A DNA stretch of 64,000 nucleotides, taken from assembly GCA_012839565.1 (NCBI GenBank), contig DUMZ01000019.1:1-64000 (forward strand). The letters run 5' to 3'. Below the pieces are notes generated by a model, which saw only the letters and a list, made by a program, of their open reading frames with translations, searched no databases and was not told the origin of the DNA. Positions 48,756 through 60,278 of the stretch are shown here, piece after piece (position 1 is the stretch's first letter; every line of letters starts with the position of its first letter). The stretch is from Anaerolineaceae bacterium (GTDB lineage: Bacteria; Chloroflexota; Anaerolineae; Anaerolineales; Anaerolineaceae). A program made the translations under genes and the position numbers.

Positions 48756-50297
48756 ATGTTTGACCTTTTTAACGACCCACTAAATTTAATATGGATTGCC
48801 CTGGCCCTGCTGATTGGCATCCTGCTTGGTGGTTTCATCGTTGCAAGTGTGCGCAAAAACCGCGACATTCAGCTAAAGCGAACGGCTGAAGATATCATCG
48901 CGGCAGCCAACGAAGAAGCCCGCCAGGTTCAGCTCGAAGCCAAAGATGACGCCCTAAAAATCACCCGCCAGGCTGAAAACGAACTGCAACAACGACGCAG
49001 CGAACTCAACAAGGAAGATGACCGACTTGTAAAACGACGCGAAGAACTCGACCGTCGCTTTGACCAAATGCAACAGCGCGAAAGTTCGCTCAACAAACGC
49101 CAAAGCAGCATCGATAAACGCGCCAACGAAATTGACAATTTGTACAATGAACGTCTAAACGAATTACAGCGTGTAGCTGAACTGACGACTGACGAAGCCC
49201 GCGACATCCTGCTTGAAGAAGTCGAACGCACTGCCCGCAACGATATGGCACGCATCATTCGCCAAATCGAAAACGAAGCCCGCGAAACGGGCGAAGAAAA
49301 AGCGCGCGAACTCATCGCCGACGCAATCCAACGCGTTGCTTCAGACAAGGTTGCTGAAGTGACCACATCAATCGTAAACCTGCCCAACGAAGAGATGAAA
49401 GGGCGCATTGTTGGCCGCAACGGGCGCAACATCCGCTCGTTTGAACAAGCCACGGGTGTGGACGTCATCGTTGATGACACCCCCGAGGCGGTAACCATCT
49501 CCTGTTTTGACTCGGTCCGCCGCGAAATCGCGCGACGTACACTCGACCGCCTGGTGCAAGATGGCAGAATTCACCCCGCTTACATTGAGAAAATCCTGTC
49601 AGAAGAACGCGCTGAAATGGACAAAGACATCGTCAAAGCGGGTAACGAAGCGGCTTATGACGCTTCTGTTCATGGCCTGCACCCGGAGATCATCAAAAAG
49701 CTTGGCCGTCTTAAATTCCGCACGTCCTATGGACAAAACCAACTGGCACATGCTGTTGAAACCAGCAAAATCGCCAGCGTGTTGGCCGCTGAACTTGGTG
49801 CCAACGTTGAAATTGCCAAAATGGGCGCGCTTCTGCACGACCTGGGCAAAGCTATGGACCACAACACCGATGGCACCCACGCCCAAATCGGCGCGGAATT
49901 TGCCAAACGCCATGGCGTAAGCCCAGCGGTTGTCAACATCATTGCCTCGCATCACCATGAGGTAGACCAAACATCCATTGAAGCTGTTATCGTAGAAGCT
50001 GCTGATGCTATCTCAGGCGCCCGCCCCGGTGCCCGACGTGAAGACCTTGAACAATATATCAAGCGTCTTAAAGCGCTTGAAAACATTGCTATTCAGCACA
50101 AAGGCGTTGAATCCAGTTTCGCCATTCAAGCCGGTCGCGAAGTGCGCATCATCGTCAAGCCCGAAGAAGTTGATGACTATCAAGCCCATCAACTGGCAAA
50201 GAATATCGCCGAGGAAATTGAAGAAACCTTACAATATCCTGGTCAAATCCGCGTAACCGTCATCCGCGAAACGCGCTCGGTCAGTTACGCCAAATAG
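48756..50297 (+). CDS. rny: Ribonuclease Y
   Basis: 513 residues from the ATG at 48756, with GGAG 11 bases upstream. Membrane-anchored endoribonuclease that starts mRNA decay. Order: N-terminal helix (about 8-27), a long Arg/Glu-rich coiled coil (about 35-195), a KH domain with GRNGRNIR (about 222), and the HD domain with H361-D362 in LLHDLGKAMDH, then a C-terminal region ending in VRVTVIRETRSVSYAK-like sequence. All expected parts are present. A terminator follows. Confidence 0.96.
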   Translation: MFDLFNDPLNLIWIALALLIGILLGGFIVASVRKNRDIQLKRTAEDIIAAANEEARQVQLEAKDDALKITRQAENELQQRRSELNKEDDRLVKRREELDRRFDQMQQRESSLNKRQSSIDKRANEIDNLYNERLNELQRVAELTTDEARDILLEEVERTARNDMARIIRQIENEARETGEEKARELIADAIQRVASDKVAEVTTSIVNLPNEEMKGRIVGRNGRNIRSFEQATGVDVIVDDTPEAVTISCFDSVRREIARRTLDRLVQDGRIHPAYIEKILSEERAEMDKDIVKAGNEAAYDASVHGLHPEIIKKLGRLKFRTSYGQNQLAHAVETSKIASVLAAELGANVEIAKMGALLHDLGKAMDHNTDGTHAQIGAEFAKRHGVSPAVVNIIASHHHEVDQTSIEAVIVEAADAISGARPGARREDLEQYIKRLKALENIAIQHKGVESSFAIQAGREVRIIVKPEEVDDYQAHQLAKNIAEEIEETLQYPGQIRVTVIRETRSVSYAK

Positions 50298-50305
50298 AAC
50301 AATTC

Positions 50306-50329
50306 AAAAGCCCCCCTGTGGGGCTTTTT
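50306..50329 (+). terminator. Intrinsic terminator of recX-rny
   Basis: AAAAGCCCC / GGGGCTTTTT with a 6-base loop, starting 9 bases after the rny stop. A-tract before and U-tract after make it strong and possibly bidirectional. Confidence 0.92.
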
Positions 50330-50351
50330 ATTATCATCAAACGGAGGTTAC

Positions 50352-51041
50352 ATGAAAACAACATTTACCTGGTACGGACACGCCACACTTGGCTTGACAG
50401 TTGGCGAACACAAACTTTTGGTTGACCCCTTCTTCACTGGCAACCCGGTCGCCCCGATAACTGCTGATGAAGCCTTTGCGGACTTCATTCTCATCACCCA
50501 CGGACACGGTGACCACGTTGGCGACGCACAAGCCATTGCCAAACGCAACAATGCGCTGATTATCAGCAACTTTGAAATTGCCGGATGGTTTGCCGAACAA
50601 GGGCTGGAATCCCACGCTCAACACCTGGGCGGTGGTTTTCATCACCCCTTTGGCTATCTCAAGCTCACTTTGGCACTGCATGGCTCCGCTTTGCCTGATG
50701 GTGGCTACGGTGGCAACCCGGCTGGCCTGCTTTTGACCACACCGGATGGCAAGAAGATTTACATGGCGGGTGATACCGGTCTGTTTGGCGATATGCAACT
50801 CATCGGTGATGAAGGAATCGACCTGGCAGTCATCCCCATCGGCGATAACTACACCATGGGCCCCGATGACGCCCTGCGCGCCGTCAAACTTTTGCGACCC
50901 AAACAAGTTGTGCCCATTCACTACAATACCTGGCCACTCATCGAACAAGACCCCCACGCCTGGAAAGCCCGTGTGGAAGCTGAAACAAGCGCCAAAGTTG
51001 TGGTACTCAAGCCCGGCGAGAGTCTTGACTTAGACAGTTAA
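50352..51041 (+). CDS. UPF0173-type metal-dependent hydrolase
   Basis: 229 residues, metallo-beta-lactamase fold. The ATG at 50352 has GGAGG 5 bases upstream. The motifs are complete: TWYGHATLGL, VDPFFTGNP, ITHGHGDHVGDA, AGDTGLFGDM and VPIHYNTWPLIEQDP. The substrate of this branch is not established. It stands alone between two terminators. Confidence 0.93.
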   Translation: MKTTFTWYGHATLGLTVGEHKLLVDPFFTGNPVAPITADEAFADFILITHGHGDHVGDAQAIAKRNNALIISNFEIAGWFAEQGLESHAQHLGGGFHHPFGYLKLTLALHGSALPDGGYGGNPAGLLLTTPDGKKIYMAGDTGLFGDMQLIGDEGIDLAVIPIGDNYTMGPDDALRAVKLLRPKQVVPIHYNTWPLIEQDPHAWKARVEAETSAKVVVLKPGESLDLDS

Positions 51042-51072
51042 GCTTCTTTAGAAAGGCTAAACCTTTAAAACG

Positions 51073-51103
51073 AAAAGGAGACGCAACATGTACGTCTCCT
51101 TTT
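51073..51103. terminator. Bidirectional terminator between convergent genes
   Basis: AAAAGGAGACG / CGTCTCCTTTT with a 9-base loop and further Ts on the right. It lies between the stops of the plus-strand hydrolase and the minus-strand LysM protein and can serve both. Confidence 0.88.
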
Positions 51104-51125
51104 TTGTTTCCTGATATTCAGGGAT

Positions 51126-51980
51126 TTATCTTTTCCTTGCCCTAACCATATAGAACAACAAGCCCAAACCCGAAAGCAAGATGACACCACCCAGTATAAA
51201 CAGCAATGGAGACAGAGCGCGCGCTTCACCTTGCATGTTCATGTCCTCTGGCGTGGCTTCCTGCGCGCCAAAATCAATGGTTATGGTTTCTCCGGAAACG
51301 ACTGTAATAGCGTGATTCGTGGCTGTCGTATTGTTGAACCCATCCGGCACCGCGATTGAGATATTGTACTCACCTGGCGGGAGTTGTTCAAAGCACATCG
51401 GCTTTGTGGTGTCAGGGTCACCTGCCACCGTCGTGCTCACACGCGAGACCGTGCCGGTGCGGTCATTAATGCTCACTTCACCACCATATAAAAAGTTTTC
51501 GCCATCGGTACGCATACCATTGCCATCTACATCATGGAAAAGAATAATGCATACCTTGCCGGTATCCAACATCGCGGTTGGCTCTGGAACAAAATCCGCC
51601 GGTGGCTGGGTAGGTTGCGCTTCTTGCGGGGGAACAGTTGGTTGGGCGGGCACAGGTTCTGCAGTCGGGGGAACCGCGGTTGCTGTAACTATTGCTACCA
51701 GAAGCGTTCGTCCGACAAAAATCGTGCAATCTAAATCTAAATTATTCAAACTGATGATTCGCTCAACAGAAGTATTATAAAGTTCAGCGATGGTATAGCA
51801 ATACTCATTTTCCCTGACCGTATGGTAGATGTAACCATTTGCGTCCGGTGTCGCTGTATTAAAAGGTGCGTCCTGCGCGCTGGCAAAGCGACTCGGCGCA
51901 GCAAACTGTCCTAAAAGGGTAAAGGACAAAAAGAATACAATGATCAATGCCAAAGGCCTAAGTTTGTTTATCTTTTTCAT
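51126..51980 (-). CDS. LysM surface protein with SD-like domain and C-terminal anchor
   Basis: 284 residues. A signal peptide (about 1-36, cleavage near ASAQ) is followed by a LysM motif (about 53-98, YHTVRENEYCYTIAELYNTS), a Pro/Thr linker, and an SdrD-B or Cna-B-like beta domain (about 142-245, FHDVDGNGMRTDGENFLYGG). A C-terminal membrane helix (about 257-278) precedes a basic tail. LysM binds cell-wall polysaccharide. A possible -10 lies on this strand at 52005-52000. It is divergent from the EPS regulator. Confidence 0.85.
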   Translation of the reverse strand: MKKINKLRPLALIIVFFLSFTLLGQFAAPSRFASAQDAPFNTATPDANGYIYHTVRENEYCYTIAELYNTSVERIISLNNLDLDCTIFVGRTLLVAIVTATAVPPTAEPVPAQPTVPPQEAQPTQPPADFVPEPTAMLDTGKVCIILFHDVDGNGMRTDGENFLYGGEVSINDRTGTVSRVSTTVAGDPDTTKPMCFEQLPPGEYNISIAVPDGFNNTTATNHAITVVSGETITIDFGAQEATPEDMNMQGEARALSPLLFILGGVILLSGLGLLFYMVRARKR

Positions 51981-51999
51981 AGCAAACTCCTTTGCTTAG

Positions 52000-52005
52000 A
52001 TTATA
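52000..52005 (-). promoter_or_regulatory. Candidate -10 box of the LysM gene
   Basis: TATAAT on the minus strand, 20 bases before the ATG; ribosome site AAAGGAG follows. No clear -35 at the usual spacing. Confidence 0.35.
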
Positions 52006-52116
52006 TCATTGACTGAAAAGTCCATAATCGCGCGATACCAAGATCTTAGGATAATTATAATTCTTTTCTGGAGAGATGCATTTTCGCATTCCAGTCATAC
52101 CATCGCGCGCGCAGAG

Positions 52117-52145
52117 TTGACCCCGCAGCAAATGGGTTTTATAAT
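52117..52145 (+). promoter_or_regulatory. Promoter of the polysaccharide locus
   Basis: TTGACC (52117-52122), 17 bases, TATAAT (52140-52145). The first usable ATG in frame is at 52162, so the leader would be about 10 bases and the mRNA nearly leaderless. Confidence 0.65.
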
Positions 52146-52161
52146 TCAGTCATTGAATTAT

Positions 52162-54496
<2,335 letters not shown>

Positions 54497-54497
<1 letters not shown>

Positions 54498-55780
54498 TGA
54501 CGAACAATAATTACGCAGTAATGGTCAAAGGTATTGGCAAACGCTATAAAATCGGCGTTGCCCAGCAACGTCAGGACACCTTGCGCGACGTACTGGTCGC
54601 AGGCGCGCGAAAAATCGGCAATGCTTTCAGGCGCGACAAAATCGCCAAGGCGTCTGTTGACCACATTTGGGCTTTGCGCGACGTCAGTTTTGAAGTCAAA
54701 CAAGGGTCAGCGATTGGTATCATCGGCCGCAATGGTGCCGGCAAAAGCACTTTACTGAAGATTCTCTCGCGCGTTACCGAACCCACCGAAGGCTATGGCG
54801 AACTGCGCGGTCGGGTAGGGTCTCTTTTGGAAGTCGGCACAGGTTTTCATCCGGAATTGACCGGACGGGAGAACATTTTCCTGAACGGCGCCATTTTAGG
54901 CATGACCCGCAAAGAAATCAGCGCCCGTTTTGACGAAATCGTTGATTTTTCTGAAGTGGAAAAGTTTATTGACACACCCGTGAAACGCTATTCTTCGGGT
55001 ATGTATTTGCGCCTGGCATTCGCGGTCGCAGCGCATCTGGAACCGGAAATTTTGGTTGTGGACGAAGTTTTGGCGGTTGGCGATGCCGATTTTCAGCGCA
55101 AATGCCTGGGCAAAATGGGCGACGTGGCCGAAAGTGGCCGAACCGTGCTTTTTGTCAGCCATAATATGTCCGCCATTTTGCGCCTGACCGAAGAAACCAT
55201 CGTATTGGACAAGGGGCGTGTCATCAAGCGCGCGCCCAGTGCCGAAGCGGTTGATTTTTATCTCAACCGGGGCATGTCCAAACTGGGTGAACGCTACTGG
55301 GAACCCGATGAAGTCCCCGCCAACGCCGCGCCCTTCAGACCGCTTGCCATCCGCGTTGTGGATAAAGACGGTGTAACTTCGGACAGCCTGCGCAGTGTTG
55401 ACCCGATAACGATTGAAATTGACTATGAACTTGAACAGGATATCACCGGTCTGCGGGTGGGTTTTTATCTCAACAGTACCCGTGGCGAGGCGATATTTAC
55501 CAGTTTTGATACGGATTCAGAGGATTTATTCAAGGAATTCACCATGCGTCCTAAAGGTGTTTACACCAGTCGCTGCCTTATCCCGGCCGACACACTCAAC
55601 GAAGGGCGTTTTGTCCTGGGTGTGAACGCCAGTTCTTATATGGTACGACGATACTTCCAGGACGACCAGGCATTGAGTTTTTCAGTCGATGCCAGTGGCG
55701 CGCCGGGCACCCATTGGCCCGAACCCCGCCCAGGTGGTGTGCGCCTGCCCCTTGAATGGAAAATCCAGGAGAAAGGATAA
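54497..55780 (+). CDS. wzt: Polysaccharide ABC exporter, ATPase with carbohydrate-binding C-terminus (Wzt type)
   Basis: 427 residues; the ATG overlaps the Wzm stop by one base. Walker A GRNGAGKST (77-85), signature YSSGMYLRLAFA, Walker B LVVDEVLAVGD, switch FVSHNM. After about residue 250 comes a C-terminal domain (RPLAIRVVDKDGVTSDSL ... INYELEQDI-like) of the Wzt-C beta-sandwich type, which in related systems recognises the glycan end group. The presence of this domain suggests that a terminal modification licenses export. Confidence 0.94.
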
Positions 55781-55783
55781 TTG

Positions 55784-57448
55784 ATGAAAAATCATATAAA
55801 AGACTTTATTGGGATGATACCCTATAGCGCGGAACTCTTTTGGGCGGTGCGTGGTTCGCGTCGTCCCTGGTCAGCGCACTATCGATTGGGTGGCATCAAA
55901 GATGTACTCACGCAATCTGTGCACGACGTTCAGCGCTACGCCAAACAAAATGCCCATCCTAAAAAAGTCTTTATTTTTGCGTCTTTGCATTATTGGATTG
56001 AACAAGCCGGACTTATCGCGCTTGCCCTGGCAGGTCAGGGGCACAAGGTGCAGTTGTCCTATTTGCCCTTCGCTGAGTGGGATAAGGACATCAACCGCTT
56101 TGACGTGCGCCGGCAGGACCTTTACACACAGGACTTATTCAAACCTTTACGCAACGTCATCGGCGTGATTCCGCTTTTGCCAGACCTTTTGCGCTATTAT
56201 CGCTGGGATGAAAGCGAATATCCCGCTGAGCTGGTGAAAATCGCTAAAAAAGTCTCCCGCTATGACGCCATGTACACCAAGCAGATTGAAGAAATCGGCG
56301 AAGATGATGAGCTTTATACCTTTAGATTACGACGCAATTTGCCAACCGCCTTGGCATTGCAACGTGTCTTTGAGCGTGAAAAGCCAGATGTGGTAATTAT
56401 CCCCAACGGAACCATTTTGGAGATGGGCGTTGCCTATCAGGTCGCCCGCGCCATGGGTATTGAAACGGTAACGTTTGAGTTTGCCGACCAGCGCGAACGC
56501 ATTTGGATCGCGCAAAACGATGAAATCATGAGCCACGATACAACCGCTTTGTGGCAAGGTCTGGGCGGAGGCGACTTGCCCGATAAAGCCCGCCAGGCAA
56601 TGGTGGAACTCTTCTCCGCGCGAAAAGGCGCGCGCCTTTGGGGCGACTTTGCCCGACAATGGCAACAAAATCCTTCTCAGGGCGCTTCCGCGGTAAGAGA
56701 AGCTCTCGGTTTGGACGAACGCCCCATCGCTCTCTTGCCCACCAACGTCCTGGGCGACAGCCTGACGCTGGGTCGCGAACGCATCACGCCCACCATGGCG
56801 GATATGATTGTGGGCACGATAAAACACTTTATCGAACATCCCGAAGCGCAACTCGTCATACGCGTGCATCCCGGCGAACTAAAAGTACACGGCACGTCCA
56901 TGCTGGACGTCATCCGTGAAAATTTTAAGACTCTGTCGGAAAACATTCACATCGTTAAACCCGCCGATAAAACCAACACCTATGACCTGGTCGAAATCGC
57001 CGATTTAGGCATCGTCTTTACCACTACCGTGGGCATGGAGATGGCGATGGCGGGCATTCCCGTGATTGTAACCGGCAAGACCCACTATGCCAACAAGGGC
57101 TTCACACATGAGCCCGCTGACTGGCAAGCCTATACCAAACTGTTGAAAGAAGTCGTGGCGGATCCTGCCGCCTACCGCCTTAGCGAAAAGCAAATCGAAC
57201 AGGTTTGGCTGTATGCCTATCTCTTCTTCTTTGAGTATTCCCTGCCTTTCCCCTGGCATTTGCTGTGGCTGGCAGAGGACTTTAAGGAACGCCCCATGAG
57301 TGTGGTGCTTTCCGCCCAAGGACAAAAACGCTATGGACAAACGTTTGGCTATCTCGTTGGTGAGCCCCTGGACTGGCGAGCCCGCGGTTTGGCACGCTTA
57401 AACGAATTGACATCAAACAACTCTGCACCGGAGTCAGACAATGGCTAA
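55784..57448 (+). CDS. GT-B-fold polysaccharide protein, capsule (KpsC/KpsS) like
   Basis: 554 residues from the ATG at 55784, 3 bases after the Wzt stop. It has no signal or membrane segment. Two Rossmann-like halves are visible: VFIFASLHYWIEQAGLIALALA early and IALLPTNVLGDSLTLGRERI later. The C-terminal sequence ADLGIVFTTTVGMEMAMAGIPVIVTG and YANKGFTHEP resembles the nucleotide-binding lobe of capsule polysaccharide synthesis proteins. Probable glycosyltransferase in the export locus; donor and acceptor unknown. Confidence 0.72.
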   Translation: MKNHIKDFIGMIPYSAELFWAVRGSRRPWSAHYRLGGIKDVLTQSVHDVQRYAKQNAHPKKVFIFASLHYWIEQAGLIALALAGQGHKVQLSYLPFAEWDKDINRFDVRRQDLYTQDLFKPLRNVIGVIPLLPDLLRYYRWDESEYPAELVKIAKKVSRYDAMYTKQIEEIGEDDELYTFRLRRNLPTALALQRVFEREKPDVVIIPNGTILEMGVAYQVARAMGIETVTFEFADQRERIWIAQNDEIMSHDTTALWQGLGGGDLPDKARQAMVELFSARKGARLWGDFARQWQQNPSQGASAVREALGLDERPIALLPTNVLGDSLTLGRERITPTMADMIVGTIKHFIEHPEAQLVIRVHPGELKVHGTSMLDVIRENFKTLSENIHIVKPADKTNTYDLVEIADLGIVFTTTVGMEMAMAGIPVIVTGKTHYANKGFTHEPADWQAYTKLLKEVVADPAAYRLSEKQIEQVWLYAYLFFFEYSLPFPWHLLWLAEDFKERPMSVVLSAQGQKRYGQTFGYLVGEPLDWRARGLARLNELTSNNSAPESDNG

Positions 57449-58325
57449 TGTAAAAAAACAGGAAATCGGCGAATTTTACAATAAAGTTGGCTGGCAAAGC
57501 GAAGGCGACGGACTGTACCAAAACGCTGAGTATGAAGACTTGCGCGATGTTTCCAAACGTTATATCGCCCATGCCCACGAGCGCGTCGGAAAATACCTGC
57601 CAAAGACCGGCAAATTCCTTTTGGATGCTGGTTCTGGGCCAGTGCAATACAAAGCCTACGAAAATTATTCCGAAGGCTACGAAAAACGGGTTTGCGCGGA
57701 TTTATCCTACGTCGCCATGCAGGAAGCCCGCAAAAAGCTGGGCGACAAGGGCTTCTATGTCGTTGCTGATGTCGCTAATCTGCCTTTCCGCAAGGAAGCT
57801 TTTGATGGCATCGTCTCTCTGCACACCATTCACCACCTGCCCATCGAAGAAAAAGGCGGGGCATACATCGATATGTATTACTGCCTTAAGCCTGGTGGCA
57901 CGATGGTGACCGTGGACGGCTGGGGCGAACATAAGCTTTATGGCTTTTGGCAAAAAGTGATTGCCCTGGCACGACGCCTGCGCGGGGCACCCAAGCATAG
58001 CCAAACAAATCAAATTGAAGCGCATCAAGCCACAGCTGATGAGACAACACCCAAGCAAAACGGACCCGCTGGCACGCATGTTGTCAAAACCAGCGCGGCG
58101 TGGTTCAAATCAGTGATCGGCGATAAGCTGCCCTGGCAAATTCGTTCCTGGCGCAGTGTGAGTGTGCGCTTTCTACGCGAAGTTGTGCCCGATAACTGCT
58201 TCGGCAAATTTTTACTATTAAACTTATCCTGGCTGGAAGATTGCTTCCCGCGATATTTCGGCGAGAACGGGCAATACCCGCTCATCGTCTTTAAAAAACC
58301 AAAGCGCGATGGCGCCAAGGAGTAA
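57441..58325 (+). CDS. SAM-dependent methyltransferase
   Basis: 294 residues, class I. Motif I LLDAGSGPVQYKAY, the acidic end of strand 2 VCADLSYVAM, then VVADVANLPF and FDGIVSLHTIHHLPIEEKGG. The C-terminal half (from about 165) has a long insert rich in Gln/Ala and Arg before FGKFLLLNLSWLEDCFPRYF. It overlaps the GT-B gene by 8 bases. Likely modifies the sugar or caps the chain; if so it may supply the end group read by the Wzt C-terminal domain. Confidence 0.86.
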   Translation: MANVKKQEIGEFYNKVGWQSEGDGLYQNAEYEDLRDVSKRYIAHAHERVGKYLPKTGKFLLDAGSGPVQYKAYENYSEGYEKRVCADLSYVAMQEARKKLGDKGFYVVADVANLPFRKEAFDGIVSLHTIHHLPIEEKGGAYIDMYYCLKPGGTMVTVDGWGEHKLYGFWQKVIALARRLRGAPKHSQTNQIEAHQATADETTPKQNGPAGTHVVKTSAAWFKSVIGDKLPWQIRSWRSVSVRFLREVVPDNCFGKFLLLNLSWLEDCFPRYFGENGQYPLIVFKKPKRDGAKE

Positions 58326-58327
58326 AC

Positions 58328-59335
58328 ATGAACTGGAAAGAAAAAACTGTATTGGTAACCGGTGGTACCGGTTCGTTTGGCAAGAAATTCATTCGCTTGA
58401 TGCTGGATGAATATCAGCCTAAAAAAATCATTGTTTTTAGTCGCGATGAACTGAAACAGCACGAAATGCGCGCGGTGGGTGGTTTTGACCATCCATCCAT
58501 TCGCTATTTCATCGGCGACATCCGCGACCGCGACCGGCTGATGACCGCGTTTTACGGTGTGGATATCGTGGTGCATACCGCGGCGCTGAAGCAGGTGCCG
58601 GCTTGCGAATACAACCCGATGGAAGCGATTAAAACCAACATTATGGGCTCAAGCAACGTCATTGATGCCGCGATTGCCAACAATGTTGAAAAAGTGCTGG
58701 CTCTCAGCACCGACAAAGCCGTCAACCCGGTCAATCTCTACGGTGCCACAAAACTGGCAGCTGAAAAGCTGATGGTGCAAAGCAACGCTTATGCCGGCGG
58801 ACGCAAAACACGCATTGCCTGTTCACGCTATGGCAATGTGGTTGGCTCGCGTGGCTCGGTGGTGCCTTTGTTCATCAAGCAACGCCCAAGCGGAGAACTG
58901 ACCATCACTGACGAACGCATGACCCGCTTTTGGATTTCGCTGGAACAAGGCGTGCGCTTTGTCATCCGCTGCATTGAAAATATGCAAGGTGGCGAACTCT
59001 TTGTGCCGAAGATTCCCAGCATGAAGATGACCGACCTGGCTAAAGCCATCGCGCCGGAAGCAAAAATCAAAATTATCGGCATCCGCCCTGGTGAAAAACT
59101 CCACGAAAGCCTGATTTCTGAAGACGAAGCGCGCACGACTGTGGAACTGGAAGATATGTTTGTCGTGCAACCTGCAGTGAAAGCGCTTTGGTTCGGGCAT
59201 GCCTGGGCAGACAAAGGCAAACCCGTGCCCGATGGTTTCACCTATACCAGCGCGAACAATACCGAGTGGCTTGACGTTGACGGCATCAATGCCATCATCA
59301 AGCCGATTGAAGCCGAACTGGCGAAAGAAAAGTAA
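58328..59335 (+). CDS. pseB: UDP-N-acetylglucosamine 4,6-dehydratase, PseB type
   Basis: 335 residues. Extended short-chain dehydrogenase acting on UDP-GlcNAc, giving a 4-keto-6-deoxy sugar, the usual first step to pseudaminic acid. Motifs: TGGTGSFGKK (11-20), HTAALKQVPACEYNP, LSTDKA (126-131), Y138-GAT-K142, CSRYGNVVGSRGSV. No membrane segments, so it is the small soluble PseB/FlaA1 type and not the long CapD type. No PseC-like aminotransferase follows. It starts 2 bases after the methyltransferase stop. Confidence 0.9.
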   Translation: MNWKEKTVLVTGGTGSFGKKFIRLMLDEYQPKKIIVFSRDELKQHEMRAVGGFDHPSIRYFIGDIRDRDRLMTAFYGVDIVVHTAALKQVPACEYNPMEAIKTNIMGSSNVIDAAIANNVEKVLALSTDKAVNPVNLYGATKLAAEKLMVQSNAYAGGRKTRIACSRYGNVVGSRGSVVPLFIKQRPSGELTITDERMTRFWISLEQGVRFVIRCIENMQGGELFVPKIPSMKMTDLAKAIAPEAKIKIIGIRPGEKLHESLISEDEARTTVELEDMFVVQPAVKALWFGHAWADKGKPVPDGFTYTSANNTEWLDVDGINAIIKPIEAELAKEK

Positions 59336-59338
59336 TCG

Positions 59339-60256
59339 ATGACAAAATTGCTTGTGACCGGCGCGAGCGGTCACCTGGGACTCAATTTAGCCCTGCTGGC
59401 CGTCGAACACGGCTACAAAGTAACTGGCTGGACGCATTCGCGTGGGCTAATGAACCCACCTTTCGCGTGCGAAAGTGTTGATATCGGCGATTTAGACGCT
59501 TTGCCTGCCGCATTGCGGGCACTCGAGCCGGAAGTGATTATCCACTGCGCGGCGATTGCTAACGTTGATGTCGCGGAAAAACAACCCGAACTCAGCCAGC
59601 GCATCAATGCTGATGCGCCCCGTGTCATCGCCAGTGTAGCCAAACAACTTGGCGCGAAGATGATTCAAATCTCCACCGACGCGGTTTTTGATGGCAGTAA
59701 AGGCAACTATAAGGAAGACGACGCGGTCAACCCGCTCAATGCCTATGCCAAAACGAAACTCGCCGGTGAGCGCGCGGTGATGCAAACCAACCCCGATGCG
59801 GCCATCGCCCGCGTGGTCTTTTATGGCTGGACTTTGGAAGGCAACCGCAGTCTGGCAGAATTTTTCTATAACAATCTCGTTGCCGGCAAATCCGTAAATG
59901 GGTTTACGGATGCTTACTTCAATCCCTTGTACGTGCGCGATTTGGCAGAAACATTGCTTGAAATCGCCGAAGCGAATCTCAAGGGCATCTGGCACACTTT
60001 TGGCAACGATACCCTTAGCAAATATGATTTTGGCGTCGCTTTGGCGCGCGAGTTTGGGCTGGACGAAAGCTTAATCAAGCCTGTATCGGCATCGCAGGGT
60101 CGTGACGTGGTTCGTTCACTCAACCTGAGCACGAACAGCGATAAATTAGCCAGGGCTTTGGGACATCCATTGCCCGGATTGACGCAAGGACTTACCAGAC
60201 TCAAGGAAGATTTTGACGCGGGCTGGCGTGAAAGACTGGCAAAGTTCAAAGCCTGA
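59339..60256 (+). CDS. RmlD-like sugar reductase
   Basis: 305 residues. The pattern matches dTDP-4-dehydrorhamnose reductase relatives: VTGASGHLGLNLA, VIIHCAAIANVDVAEKQPE, ISTDAVFDGSKGNYKEDD, Y-AKTKLAGERAV, and GVALAREFGL. It starts 3 bases after pseB. In a locus without an RmlB partner it may reduce the 4-keto product of PseB or another NDP-ketosugar. Substrate is inferred only. Confidence 0.84.
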   Translation: MTKLLVTGASGHLGLNLALLAVEHGYKVTGWTHSRGLMNPPFACESVDIGDLDALPAALRALEPEVIIHCAAIANVDVAEKQPELSQRINADAPRVIASVAKQLGAKMIQISTDAVFDGSKGNYKEDDAVNPLNAYAKTKLAGERAVMQTNPDAAIARVVFYGWTLEGNRSLAEFFYNNLVAGKSVNGFTDAYFNPLYVRDLAETLLEIAEANLKGIWHTFGNDTLSKYDFGVALAREFGLDESLIKPVSASQGRDVVRSLNLSTNSDKLARALGHPLPGLTQGLTRLKEDFDAGWRERLAKFKA

Positions 60257-60278
60257 GACCCGCAAAAACGGAGGCATC

